This document shows, in pieces, positions 26,578 to 34,973 of a stretch of 64,000 nucleotides of DNA (position 1 is its first letter; the number at the start of each line of letters is the position of its first letter). The notes under the pieces are model-generated. The model was not told the DNA's origin and did not search any database. It worked only from the letters and a program-made list of their open reading frames with translations. The stretch is from Alcaligenes sp. SORT26 (lineage in GTDB: Bacteria > Pseudomonadota > Gammaproteobacteria > Burkholderiales > Burkholderiaceae_B), in assembly GCF_017377875.1 (NCBI RefSeq), contig NZ_CP070975.1, positions 2,976,001 to 3,040,000 of the forward strand, written 5' to 3'. The translations under genes and the position numbers were made by a program.

Positions 26578-27333
26578 TCAGGCTGTTTGGCGCTCTTGTG
26601 CCAAACGCCCCATCTCCCGTGGAAATAAATCCAGCCCAGCGGTTGCCACCAGATCCCAGAAACCGGCGGGGGAACTGGACACGACGGTGACGCCCAATTT
26701 GTCCTCGACCTGACGCACAGCTTCCAGCGACACCAGGCCACCGCAAGACAGCAGCAAACCTTGTGCCTGACCGGGAGCCTGCTCTTGAGCGATGTCCCAG
26801 GTTTTCAGGCACAGATCGACCAGCTCTTGCGTGCTGATCTTGGACATGGCCGTGACGTCATTGACGCCCAAACCATATGCGCAGACGGCCTGAATCTGGT
26901 TCTGGCTCAGGAAGTGGACCAGTCGCTGGTTCACGTCATCAATATAGGAAGAGGCGACCGCCACACGTTCAATGCCACTGACACGCAGGCCGCGCAAAAT
27001 GGCATGGCTCATGGTGGAGCACGGCAGGCCAGTGGATTCGCGCAGACGCGCCACCAGCTCTTCGTTAAAGTCCGAGCCCCGGTAAAAGCTCAGCGATGTG
27101 CCCATCAGGGACACGGCCTGCGCACCACGGGCAGCCAGTTTTTGGGCGGCTTCCACCACCTGGTCGATGACCTGGTCATAGCCTTCCTTGTCCACTGAAC
27201 TCAAGGCGAGTCCTTGGGCGATGAAGTCAATTTCCGGGTACATTTCCGGGCCTTCAGGAGGCACCAGACCGGCGGCGGGTGGGACGATCAGGCCCAGTAC
27301 GGGGCGCTGAGCGCCAGAGTTGTCAGTCGTCAT
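26578..27333 (-). CDS. Arylmalonate decarboxylase (Asp/Glu racemase superfamily)
   Basis: This 251-residue protein matches, as I remember it, Bordetella bronchiseptica arylmalonate decarboxylase over its whole length: GLIVPPAAGLVPPEG near residue 14, VSLMGTSLSFYRG (G78-T79-S80, equivalent to G74-T75-S76), IDDVNQRL and LLSCGGL, whose C197 corresponds to catalytic C188. One active-site cysteine with Gly at the first position is the decarboxylase pattern, not the two-Cys racemase pattern. It cofactor-independently decarboxylates alpha-aryl or alkenyl malonates. It is downstream of a Bug receptor and GntR gene on the same strand, and convergent with the CoA-ligase operon. Confidence 0.9.
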   Translation of the reverse strand: MTTDNSGAQRPVLGLIVPPAAGLVPPEGPEMYPEIDFIAQGLALSSVDKEGYDQVIDQVVEAAQKLAARGAQAVSLMGTSLSFYRGSDFNEELVARLRESTGLPCSTMSHAILRGLRVSGIERVAVASSYIDDVNQRLVHFLSQNQIQAVCAYGLGVNDVTAMSKISTQELVDLCLKTWDIAQEQAPGQAQGLLLSCGGLVSLEAVRQVEDKLGVTVVSSSPAGFWDLVATAGLDLFPREMGRLAQERQTA

Positions 27334-27350
27334 AAAAGTCGCTGCTTATT

Positions 27351-28319
27351 TCATTGTTTAAAGTCGAGTTGGGCGGTCTTGATGACGTTGGCCCAGCGTT
27401 CTGTTTCTTCACCCAGCCATTTTTCAGTGGCCTGGGCATCCTGATAGCCTGCTACCGAGCCTTGAGCCAGGAAGGCGTCCTGTACTTGCTTTTGCTGCAT
27501 GCTGTTTTCCAGCGCCTTGCTGACGGTGGCAATCAAGGCCGGGTCCACGTTTTGTGGGGCCAGCATGAACAGCGACGGTGTCACGCTATAGCCGGGCAGT
27601 GTTTCCGATACGCTGGGCAGGTCGGGCATGCCGGGGAAGCGGCGTTCGGACAAGGTAGCCAGCAAGCGGATGCGACCGGAGTTGGCCAAACCAATCGAGG
27701 AGGCCAGGCTGGCGAAAGACATGGAGACTTCACCGGCAGCCAAGGCCTGGCTGGCTGGCGCACCACCGCGATAGGGAACGTGAACCAGTTCGGTTTTGGT
27801 CTGCAAGGCAAACAGCTCGCCACCCAGATGGTGCACCGAGCCTACGCCCACCGAGGCAAAGGTTTCGGTTTGAGGGGGAGCCTTGCGAATGGCTTCGATC
27901 AGTTCAGCCACGGTTTTAATCGGGCTGTCGCCAGGAACGGCCAAGGCCAGATCGGACTGGCCCACCATGCCGATGGGAGCGAAGTCGCGCTGCAAGTCAT
28001 AGCGCAGGGCTGGGTAGATATAAGGGGCGACCAGCAGGGAGGTATCGGCAAACAGCAGTGTGTTGCCGTCGGCCTGGGACTTGGAGACATAGTCTGCCGA
28101 AATGGTGCCGCCTGCGCCGGACTTGTTTTCCACAATCACGGTGCGGTCCAGCTCTTTGCTCAGGGCCTGGGCGGTGACGCGGGCCAGGGTATCGACCCCG
28201 CCGCCGGGGGCAAAACCCACGACCAGACGAATAGGTTCAGCTGCGTGTACGGCAGCCAGAGGGGTTAATGTCAGGGCGAGCGCAGCCAGCGCACGCCGTG
28301 TGAAACGGCTTGCAAACAT
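27351..28319 (-). CDS. Bug/TctC family periplasmic receptor
   Basis: This 322-residue protein has a signal peptide (ALAALALTLTPLAAVHA) and the Bug opening AEPIRLVVGFAPGGGVDTLARV. VIVENKSGAGGTISADYV and the closing EKWLGEETERWANVI are also family features. Bug proteins bind carboxylates such as citrate, glutamate or aromatic acids, and many lack adjacent membrane subunits, as here. It lies 17 bases before the arylmalonate decarboxylase gene, so its likely ligand is that enzyme's malonate-type substrate or product. Confidence 0.92.
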   Translation of the reverse strand: MFASRFTRRALAALALTLTPLAAVHAAEPIRLVVGFAPGGGVDTLARVTAQALSKELDRTVIVENKSGAGGTISADYVSKSQADGNTLLFADTSLLVAPYIYPALRYDLQRDFAPIGMVGQSDLALAVPGDSPIKTVAELIEAIRKAPPQTETFASVGVGSVHHLGGELFALQTKTELVHVPYRGGAPASQALAAGEVSMSFASLASSIGLANSGRIRLLATLSERRFPGMPDLPSVSETLPGYSVTPSLFMLAPQNVDPALIATVSKALENSMQQKQVQDAFLAQGSVAGYQDAQATEKWLGEETERWANVIKTAQLDFKQ

Positions 28320-28367
28320 GAGAAAGTCTCCTCGGTATGAGTGGTAGTTTTTTAGCTTTTTATTGAT

Positions 28368-29096
28368 TCAGTGCCGCATATAAAACCCGGCTAAAGGGTT
28401 GAGCTGGGCGTTCAGCCAGCTATAGCGCTCGCGCTTGTCGAACTCCCATTTCTCGGGATGGGCTTGGGCGACACGGCGCAGGGATTCTGCACCGGACAGC
28501 ACATGGCTGGCAGCGGCCTGCATGGCGCTGGGGCCGTCGCGTTGGGCCAGTGCCTGGGTCAGTGCCTGATGTTCATGCCAGGACTGCTCCATGCGGTTTT
28601 CCTGATCCAGATGGCGATGGCGGTAAGGGTTGGTCAAACGGCGCAGGTGTTCAATTTGCTGCACCATGAAGGTATTGCCTGCAATGCTGTGAATCAGGGC
28701 GTGTAATTCGGCGTTGTAGGTGGCGTAGTCAGTCAGGCTTTGGCTTTGCAAGGCTTTGGCCCCACGCTTTTGCAAACGCTCCAGCTCGCGAATCTGGGCA
28801 TTGCTGATGCGGTAGGCGGCCAGTTGGGTGCAGGCTCCTTCCAGCAAGGCCAGGGTTTCCAGCATTTCTTCCAGTTCTTCAATCGTGTGCTGGGTGACAA
28901 AAATCCCGGCACGCGGGGCAATGCGCACTTGCCCGGTGGCCGCCAGTTGCAGCAAGGCTTCGCGGACCGGAGTGCGCGATACCCGGAAAAAAGTACACAG
29001 CAAGGCTTCGTCAATGGCGCTGCCAGGCGGCAGATCACCGCTGGCAATGCGGTGCTCCAGTTCGATTCGTACCCGGTCGGTATTGCTTAGCGTCAT
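28368..29096 (-). CDS. GntR family regulator, FCD type
   Basis: This 242-residue protein has the winged helix RIELEHRIASGDLPPGSAID / LCTFFRVSRTPVREALLQLA and an FCD domain (ETLALLEGACTQLAAYR, NAELHALIHSIAGN, EHQALTQALAQRD). It is first in a leftward run with the Bug receptor (48 bases downstream) and arylmalonate decarboxylase, so it is the expected regulator of that set. A 12-bp perfect palindrome (29155-29166) lies 59 bases upstream of its start. Confidence 0.9.
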   Translation of the reverse strand: MTLSNTDRVRIELEHRIASGDLPPGSAIDEALLCTFFRVSRTPVREALLQLAATGQVRIAPRAGIFVTQHTIEELEEMLETLALLEGACTQLAAYRISNAQIRELERLQKRGAKALQSQSLTDYATYNAELHALIHSIAGNTFMVQQIEHLRRLTNPYRHRHLDQENRMEQSWHEHQALTQALAQRDGPSAMQAAASHVLSGAESLRRVAQAHPEKWEFDKRERYSWLNAQLNPLAGFYMRH

Positions 29097-29154
29097 GTCT
29101 GTCTCCGAAGCCTGTTGCTATTTTTTAGGCTTAAATGATTCTAGGTAGGGCTTT

Positions 29155-29166
29155 TTGATATATCAA
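29155..29166. promoter_or_regulatory. Candidate GntR operator
   Basis: TTGATATATCAA is a 12-bp perfect palindrome between the divergent GntR gene and the DMT transporter gene. Its size and AT-core symmetry suit an FCD-type GntR dimer. Nothing else in this 205-base gap is recognisable. Confidence 0.45.
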
Positions 29167-29301
29167 TTAAGGCTTATCCGAGGGTAAAGAAAGTTTTGCC
29201 CCGTTTTGATTCGGGTCGATTTCACGGATAATCAATTTTTCGACCCCCTCCACCGGTTCGGCCCCAGGGGCGAAGCACGCTATTTTTCGGATAAAAAAAC
29301 C

Positions 29302-30228
29302 ATGAGCGAAGAACGTAAACCCCTGGACGGCCTGGCCAGCAGTGCCATGCTGGTTCTGTGCCTGATCTGGAGCTTTCAGCAAATTTTGCTGAAGGCCACG
29401 GCACAGGATATGGCACCGATCTTTCAGATTGGTTTGCGTTCCGGCGTGGCCTGTGTGCTGGTGGCGCTGCTGGTTCTGGTACGTACGCGTACGCTGGCTT
29501 TTTCACCGGGGGCCTGGAAGCCGGGGCTGATGGCAGGTTTGCTGTTTGCGCTGGAGTATCTGCTGCTGGGCGAGAGCCTGCGCTTTACCTCCGCCGCCCA
29601 CGTAGTGGTATTTCTGTACACCGCGCCGGTCTTTGCGGCCTTGGGCCTGCATATCTTGCTGCCGTCCGAACGGCTGGCTCGTTTGCAATGGGTGGGGATT
29701 GGTCTGGCGGTGATTGGTATCGCCATTACCTTTTTAGGCCCGGCCAGTCTGGAAGGGGCAGATTTGGGCCGCATGTTGTTGGGCGATCTGATGGCGTTGG
29801 CCGCCGGGGCCTTGTGGGGTTTCACGACGGTGCTGATTCGTAGCACGCGTCTGTCTGCCGTACCGCCTTCCGAGGCTTTGCTGTACCAACTGTTCAGCGC
29901 TTTTGTGATCTTGATGGTGGCAGCAATGGCGAGTGGGCAAACCGAGGTGCATTGGTCGGGGTTGCTGGGGGCCAGTCTGGTGTTCCAGTCCGTGGTGGTG
30001 GCCTTCTTGAGCTTTCTGGTCTGGTTCTGGTTGCTGCGTAACTATCAGGCCTCGCGTCTGGGCGTGTTCTCCTTTGCAACGCCCTTGTTTGGTGTTCTGT
30101 TCGGTGCGTTTCTGCTGGGTGAAGCCATCGAACCGCGCTTTGTGGCCGGAGCCTTGCTGGTGCTGATGGGTATTACGCTGGTCAGCGCGTATAGCTGGTT
30201 AAGTCAGCTACGACGTCGTAGAGTTTGA
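29302..30228 (+). CDS. DMT superfamily (EamA) transporter
   Basis: This 308-residue protein has ten hydrophobic helices in two EamA repeats, with LASSAMLVLCLIWSFQQILLK at the start of the first and GDLMALAAGALWGFTTVLIRS at the start of the second. FATPLFGVLFGAFLLGE is the typical penultimate-helix motif. Such carriers usually export amino acids or metabolites. The ATG at 29302 (MSEERKPLDG) is preferred over an in-frame start 32 codons upstream, because that extension is polar and unlike the family. It stands alone between two regulator-led operons, so its role is open. Confidence 0.88.
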   Translation: MSEERKPLDGLASSAMLVLCLIWSFQQILLKATAQDMAPIFQIGLRSGVACVLVALLVLVRTRTLAFSPGAWKPGLMAGLLFALEYLLLGESLRFTSAAHVVVFLYTAPVFAALGLHILLPSERLARLQWVGIGLAVIGIAITFLGPASLEGADLGRMLLGDLMALAAGALWGFTTVLIRSTRLSAVPPSEALLYQLFSAFVILMVAAMASGQTEVHWSGLLGASLVFQSVVVAFLSFLVWFWLLRNYQASRLGVFSFATPLFGVLFGAFLLGEAIEPRFVAGALLVLMGITLVSAYSWLSQLRRRRV

Positions 30229-30256
30229 CCGAATTAGTGATCCGACATGGATAGGC

Positions 30257-31138
30257 TTAAGGGGCATTGCGTTGCCGCAAGCTGCTTTTCAACCAGCGGC
30301 AAAATTGGCGCGCCTGGTTTTGCTGTGGTGACTGCGTGTTGACGTAGGCCATGTAGGTCGCGCCAGTAGTCACTTGGCCTGAGCCAACTTCTCGCAGGAC
30401 GCCATCGCGCAGATGGTCCATGACGAGTAAACGTGGCACAACAAGAAATCCTGATCCGGCAATCGCGCCGGCAATCGCGAAAAACAGGTGATCGTAGGTA
30501 GCGCTCATCAGCAGGCGCGAAGGCTCGATATTCTGATCAAGTGCCCATAAGCCCAAGACGTCTGGCCTTGAACGTGCGGTCACCATAGGCCAATGCTCCC
30601 AAGCCTGCCCGCTGTGCTGTTGGATCAAGGTCGGTGCTGCCACGCAGACCAGCTCTTCATGTGTGAGCTCCCAGCTTTCGCTATCAGGCAGGCTTAGGTC
30701 ACGGCTGATCAGCACATCAAATTCTTCATTGGGGCGTGGTGGGGACAGGTTGGTGATCAGATCAATCTGCCTATTGTGCTGGGCGGTGAACTGACCAAGC
30801 ATGGGCACCAGCACTGTCATTGAAAAGCTGGGCATGGAGGTGCGTACTCGCAGCCGTTCGTGCTGATCCTGATGGTGGGTGATTTGCTGAATGGCCATCT
30901 CCAGGGTGGCCATTGCATCTTTGACCGTGTCATACAACTGCAGGCCTGCTGCCGTCAGTTCAATATAAGGGCCGCGTCGAATGAACAAGGCTTGCTTGGT
31001 TGTTTTTTCCAAGGTGGCGATGTGGCGGCTGACCGCGCTTTGGGTGATTCCCAGGCTTTGGGCAGCGCGAGTGAAATTGCCTTGTCGGCCCACCGCGACA
31101 AACACGCGCAGGGGAACAAGAGGGACAGTCTCAAGCAT
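30257..31138 (-). CDS. LysR family regulator of the phosphonate operon (PalR-like position)
   Basis: This 293-residue regulator has the LysR helix-turn-helix LRVFVAVGRQGNFTRAAQSLG, then GITQSAVSRHIATLEK, and an effector domain (LRVRTSMPSFSMTVLVPML onwards). It is divergent from the receptor/ATPase/permease/aminotransferase/phosphonopyruvate hydrolase operon and shares a 120-base control region. In Variovorax sp. Pal2 a LysR regulator accompanies phosphonopyruvate hydrolase, as I recall, so phosphonoalanine-responsive control is a reasonable inference. Confidence 0.9.
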   Translation of the reverse strand: MLETVPLVPLRVFVAVGRQGNFTRAAQSLGITQSAVSRHIATLEKTTKQALFIRRGPYIELTAAGLQLYDTVKDAMATLEMAIQQITHHQDQHERLRVRTSMPSFSMTVLVPMLGQFTAQHNRQIDLITNLSPPRPNEEFDVLISRDLSLPDSESWELTHEELVCVAAPTLIQQHSGQAWEHWPMVTARSRPDVLGLWALDQNIEPSRLLMSATYDHLFFAIAGAIAGSGFLVVPRLLVMDHLRDGVLREVGSGQVTTGATYMAYVNTQSPQQNQARQFCRWLKSSLRQRNAP

Positions 31139-31216
31139 GATTAAAACTCATGATAGGGTCACAGTGGGCGAAGGGTTGAGGTAGGGTGTAACAGAACGGT
31201 CATCTAAGATAAATAC

Positions 31217-31229
31217 CATGATTTTCATG
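31217..31229. promoter_or_regulatory. Candidate LysR operator / activator site
   Basis: CATGATTTTCATG is an inverted repeat (CATGA-TTT-TCATG) in the LysR/receptor intergenic region, 30 bases before the receptor start. It could be part of the binding or activation site; the classical T-N11-A spacing is not seen here, so confidence is limited. Confidence 0.35.
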
Positions 31230-31258
31230 CAATTTTATTTAAATTTCAGGAAATAATC

Positions 31259-32242
31259 ATGCAAAACCGTTTTCCTTATCTATCCGCTTTACTCATGCTT
31301 TCATGCTTGGGTTCGGGTGCTGCAAAGGCGGATGAGGTGGTGTTGTACTCCTCCAATAACATCGATGTGGTGAACACGGTGATTGAGCAGTTCCGTCAGG
31401 TTCACCCCGAGATATCGGTGTCGGTGGTGCGGGCCGGTTCCGGTGCATTGATGCAACGTATCAAGGCCGAAGCAGAGCAGCCTTTGGGGGATTTATTCTG
31501 GTCGGGCGGGTTTTCGACTTTGTCGCAGTATGCCCAGTACCTGGCTCCCTACTCCTCGCCTGAAGCCAGTGCGGTGGGCGCGCAGTTCCAGGGAGCCGAG
31601 CAACGCTGGCTGGGTACCAATACCCATGTCACGGTGTTGATGGTGAATGAGCGTCAGTTGGGCAAACTCAAGGCTCCTGCCAGTTGGGCGGATCTGGCTG
31701 ATCCGGCCTGGAAGGGCAAGATCGTGATTCCCGATCCGGAGCGCAGCAGCTCCTCTTACGTCGCTTTGTACGGTTTGCAGGACCTGATGGGCCAAGAGGT
31801 ATTTGACAAGGTCGTGCGCAATGCCGTGGTAGTCGGGACGACTTCAGGTGCCTATGAAGGCGTTGCCAATGGTGAGTTTGCGATTGCGGTGACGATGGAG
31901 TATGCCGCCTATCAATATGTGGCTGGCGGGCTGGATACGATTGCTCTGGTCTATCCCAAAGAGGGCACTTTTTTATCGCCGGAAGGGATGGCCTTGATCA
32001 AAGGCGGCCGTAACCCCGAGTCCGCCCGCAAGCTGTATGACTTTCTGGCTTCCCAGACGGCACAGGAAGAAGTATTCAAAAGCGCGTTCCGCCGCCCTTT
32101 GCGCAACGATATTGCTGTCAATACGCTGACGACCTTGCCTGCCATGGACCAGATCAGCATTCATGCCCTGGATGATGCGCGTATGGGTGCCGAGCGCGAT
32201 GCTTTCTTGTTGCGTTGGCGTGCTCTGGTTTCTCAGAGTTAA
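31259..32242 (+). CDS. ABC substrate-binding protein, Fe(III)/2-aminoethylphosphonate type
   Basis: This 327-residue periplasmic receptor starts with a signal peptide (MQNRFPYLSALLMLSCLGSG, ending near AKA) followed by DEVVLYSSNNIDVVNTVIEQF, the opening of the iron(III)/AEP-type group-D receptors. WSGGFSTLSQYAQYL, WADLADPAWKGKIVIPDPE and LYDFLASQTAQEE are typical. Iron receptors of this fold show a pair of tyrosines, which is not obvious here. The operon encodes a C-P hydrolase, so a phosphonate ligand (phosphonoalanine, AepX-like) is more likely than iron. Confidence 0.88.
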   Translation: MQNRFPYLSALLMLSCLGSGAAKADEVVLYSSNNIDVVNTVIEQFRQVHPEISVSVVRAGSGALMQRIKAEAEQPLGDLFWSGGFSTLSQYAQYLAPYSSPEASAVGAQFQGAEQRWLGTNTHVTVLMVNERQLGKLKAPASWADLADPAWKGKIVIPDPERSSSSYVALYGLQDLMGQEVFDKVVRNAVVVGTTSGAYEGVANGEFAIAVTMEYAAYQYVAGGLDTIALVYPKEGTFLSPEGMALIKGGRNPESARKLYDFLASQTAQEEVFKSAFRRPLRNDIAVNTLTTLPAMDQISIHALDDARMGAERDAFLLRWRALVSQS

Positions 32243-32253
32243 GCGGGACTCGT

Positions 32254-33318
32254 ATGCAGATACATTTATCAGGCATTGGACAGAGCTACGGTCCCCAGAC
32301 CTTGTTTCAGGGCTTGGATCTGGATATCCCCAGTGGCTCGTTGTTTACCCTGCTGGGACCATCGGGTTGTGGCAAGACGACTTTGCTGCGCATGTTGGCC
32401 GGATTCGTACGACCTGACCATGGCAAGGTGCTGTTCGGCCAGAAAGAAATGACGCAAGTGCCCGTGCACAAACGCAACGTAGGCATGGTGTTTCAAGATT
32501 ACGCGCTGTTTCCGGACCGTAGCGTGCTTGATAACGTCAGCTACGGTTTGCTGGCGCGGGGCCTGTCGCGCACTCAAGCCCGCAGCCCCGCCCTGGAAAT
32601 GCTGGAGCGCGTTGGCTTGAAGGATAAAGCGGATGCTGCGCCTTCCGCTCTGTCCGGGGGACAGCGACAGCGGGTGGCCATGGCGCGTGCCTTGGTCATC
32701 AAACCTGACCTGCTCTTGCTGGATGAGCCTTTGTCCGCTTTGGATGCGAAGTTGCGTACTGATCTGCGTGAGATGCTGCGGGATTTGCAGCAGGAATCAG
32801 GTATTACCACGGTATTTGTGACGCATGATCAGGAAGAAGCGCTGAGCGTGTCTGATTACATTGCCGTCATGGACCGGGGCTGTGTACGCCAGGTTGGGAC
32901 GCCCGAGCAGATTTACCGCTGTCCTGATAACAGCTTTGTCGCTGATTTTGTGGGTGGGGCAAATTTGATCGAGGTTCAAGAGGAACTGAGTCAGGCGGCC
33001 GATGGCTGTCGCCGCTTTCAGACGACGGGCTGCGTTGTGCGCATCCAGTCTACCGGGCGTTTCTCTGAACAGACGATGTTGGCGGTGCGGCCAGAAACCT
33101 TGAGTGTGGATGCCCCGCGCCCGCTGGCAGAGGGTGACATTGCCGCGCGGATTGAGCATGTGGATTACCGGGGCCCCAGCACGGCTTATCAATTGCGCAC
33201 TGGTTTTGGTTTCTTGAAGGCGGTGGTCTGGAATACCGGCTCAAGTCAGAGTTGGGAACGGGGTGATGCGGTAGTCCTGCGCGTTCCCGAGTCCGCTCTT
33301 TTAGTGGAGCGCACATGA
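32254..33318 (+). CDS. ABC transporter ATPase, PotA/phosphonate type
   Basis: This 354-residue ATPase has Walker A GPSGCGKTT, the Q-loop region VFQDYALFPDRSVLDN, the signature LSGGQRQRVAMARAL, Walker B LLLLDEPLSALD and the switch TVFVTHDQEE. A C-terminal TOBE regulatory region starts near residue 255. This length and layout are those of PotA/FbpC/AepV-type importers. It lies 11 bases after the receptor gene and overlaps the permease start by four bases. The ATG at 32254 is preferred over an upstream in-frame start that would overlap the receptor gene. Confidence 0.92.
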   Translation: MQIHLSGIGQSYGPQTLFQGLDLDIPSGSLFTLLGPSGCGKTTLLRMLAGFVRPDHGKVLFGQKEMTQVPVHKRNVGMVFQDYALFPDRSVLDNVSYGLLARGLSRTQARSPALEMLERVGLKDKADAAPSALSGGQRQRVAMARALVIKPDLLLLDEPLSALDAKLRTDLREMLRDLQQESGITTVFVTHDQEEALSVSDYIAVMDRGCVRQVGTPEQIYRCPDNSFVADFVGGANLIEVQEELSQAADGCRRFQTTGCVVRIQSTGRFSEQTMLAVRPETLSVDAPRPLAEGDIAARIEHVDYRGPSTAYQLRTGFGFLKAVVWNTGSSQSWERGDAVVLRVPESALLVERT

Positions 33319-34973
33319 TGCTGGGCTCTTTGCGACGTGATCCAGCCTGGTTGTTGTTGGCCCTGGGGGCATTGGCCTTGTTAGGCTATTTTTTGTTGTG
33401 GCCGGTCTTATCCATGCTGGCCAGCTCCCTGTTTAACAAAGAAGGCCAGGTTGGTTTGCACGGCTATGTGCAGTTTTTCTCTGAACCGGCGTATCGGGAA
33501 AGCCTGTTCAACACCCTGTGGCTGGGTGGGGCGGTAACGCTGCTCAGTTTGGTGTTGGGTGCCGGTTTGGCTCTGGCAGCAGCTCGTTTTTCTTTTCCTC
33601 TGGCCGCTTGCCTGGGTGTCTTGCCCCTGCTGACTTTGGTCATTCCGGATGTGGTGGTGGCTGCAGCCTGGATTGTGGTGCTGGGTAAACAAGGTGTGCT
33701 CAATAGCGTGCTGGCTCCCTTTGGGTTTGAGCTGCCCTCCTTGTATTCCTGGTGGGGTCTGGTTTTTGTCATGACCTTGAACAATTACGTGTACGCCTAT
33801 GTAGCCGTATTGGTGGGTCTGAAGTCCATGGATCGCAACCTGGAAGAGGCGGGGCTAAGTCTGGGCAGCTCTCTAGGGCGCACCTTACGCACGGTGACCT
33901 TTCCCCTGATGGTGCCTGCTTTGTGCGGTGCAGCAGTGCTGGTTTTCATGCATGTGATTGGGGATTTTGGCGTTCCAGCCATTCTGGGAGCTCGTACCCC
34001 GGTTCTGGCGGTCAAGACTTACAACGAGTTTGTCAGTGAGATGGGCGGTAATCCCCAGATGCAGACCACGATGGCCTCTTTGCTGGTGTTTTTGGGTTTG
34101 GCCTTGCTGCTGATTCAAAAATGGGTCGTGGCCCGACGTACGTATCAGATGGAGTCCGGTCGGCCTCCGGAGCGAGTCCCTTTGCAGGCTTGGCAGGCGG
34201 GCGTGTGTGCTGCTTTGGTGACGATCCTGATTGTCTTGTCGGTATTGCCTGTGATGGTGGTGATTGTCACTGCATTCACGCCCTCTATTGGGCCGGTGCT
34301 GAAGTATGGCGGGTTCACTTTAAGCCACATGCAGCAAGCGCTGGTGCAGGCCCCCGGTCCTCTGTACAACTCCTTGCTGCTGGGCGCGGCGGCCACCAGT
34401 GCAGGTGCCGTGTTTTCCATACTGGCCGCCTACCTGATCGTAAAACGCCCTTCTGGTCTTTCTGCCAGTCTGGATGTGCTGGTCATGCTGCCTTTAACGA
34501 TTGCAGGCACGGTATTGGGCATTGCGCTGATCAATGTGTTCAACAGCGGTTGGCTTGTGCTGACTGGGAGCTGGAGCATTATGGCGCTGGCCTACTTTTT
34601 ACGCCGGGTGCCCACTAGTGTGCGTGCTGCCATGGGGCCTTTGCACAATTTGCGTAACTCTATCGAGGAGGCCTCCATCAGTCTGGGTGTGGCCCCTATG
34701 CCGACTTTTGCGCGGGTCGTGTTGCCGGTGGTGTGGCCTGCGGTGATTGCGGCCACGGTGCTGATGTGGATTACGACGCTGTCGGAGCTATCCGCGACGG
34801 TGGTTCTGTATTTTGGCGGGATGAGCACCCTGCCGATCGAGGTTTTTCAATTGGTGGACAGTGGGCGGTTGGCGCAGGCCAGTGCCTATAGCCTGGTGTT
34901 GTTGATGGCGATATTTTTGCCGCTGCTGCTGACCCGTTTCATTTTCAAAGTAAAAGTAGGATGGACACAATGA
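33315..34973 (+). CDS. ABC transporter permease, fused two-domain type (FbpB/AepW-like)
   Basis: This 552-residue membrane protein holds two binding-protein-dependent permease domains in one chain. Each has its EAA loop contacting the ATPase: EEAGLSLGSSLGRTLRTVTF near residue 176 and EEASISLGVAPMPTFARVVL near residue 453. About 12 membrane helices are expected. Fused permeases are normal for iron(III) and 2-aminoethylphosphonate importers of this type. It overlaps the ATPase by four bases and the aminotransferase by 13 bases. Confidence 0.92.
   Translation: MMLGSLRRDPAWLLLALGALALLGYFLLWPVLSMLASSLFNKEGQVGLHGYVQFFSEPAYRESLFNTLWLGGAVTLLSLVLGAGLALAAARFSFPLAACLGVLPLLTLVIPDVVVAAAWIVVLGKQGVLNSVLAPFGFELPSLYSWWGLVFVMTLNNYVYAYVAVLVGLKSMDRNLEEAGLSLGSSLGRTLRTVTFPLMVPALCGAAVLVFMHVIGDFGVPAILGARTPVLAVKTYNEFVSEMGGNPQMQTTMASLLVFLGLALLLIQKWVVARRTYQMESGRPPERVPLQAWQAGVCAALVTILIVLSVLPVMVVIVTAFTPSIGPVLKYGGFTLSHMQQALVQAPGPLYNSLLLGAAATSAGAVFSILAAYLIVKRPSGLSASLDVLVMLPLTIAGTVLGIALINVFNSGWLVLTGSWSIMALAYFLRRVPTSVRAAMGPLHNLRNSIEEASISLGVAPMPTFARVVLPVVWPAVIAATVLMWITTLSELSATVVLYFGGMSTLPIEVFQLVDSGRLAQASAYSLVLLMAIFLPLLLTRFIFKVKVGWTQ

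Noticed and set aside
23985-26741. A 918-codon open frame on the minus strand
   Set aside because: It lies antisense to the hydrolase, GntR and hydratase genes, all of which have clear family motifs. Its translation is His/Gln/Arg-rich low-information sequence, typical of antisense frames in GC-rich DNA.
26578-27333. Aspartate/glutamate racemase or maleate isomerase
   Set aside because: The first catalytic cysteine position is Gly (LMGTS) and only the second cysteine (SCGGL) is present. That is the arylmalonate decarboxylase pattern.
31259-34973. Iron(III) uptake operon
   Set aside because: The receptor/ATPase/permease fold is shared with iron importers, but the operon continues into an aminotransferase and phosphonopyruvate hydrolase, and the receptor shows no obvious iron tyrosine pair.
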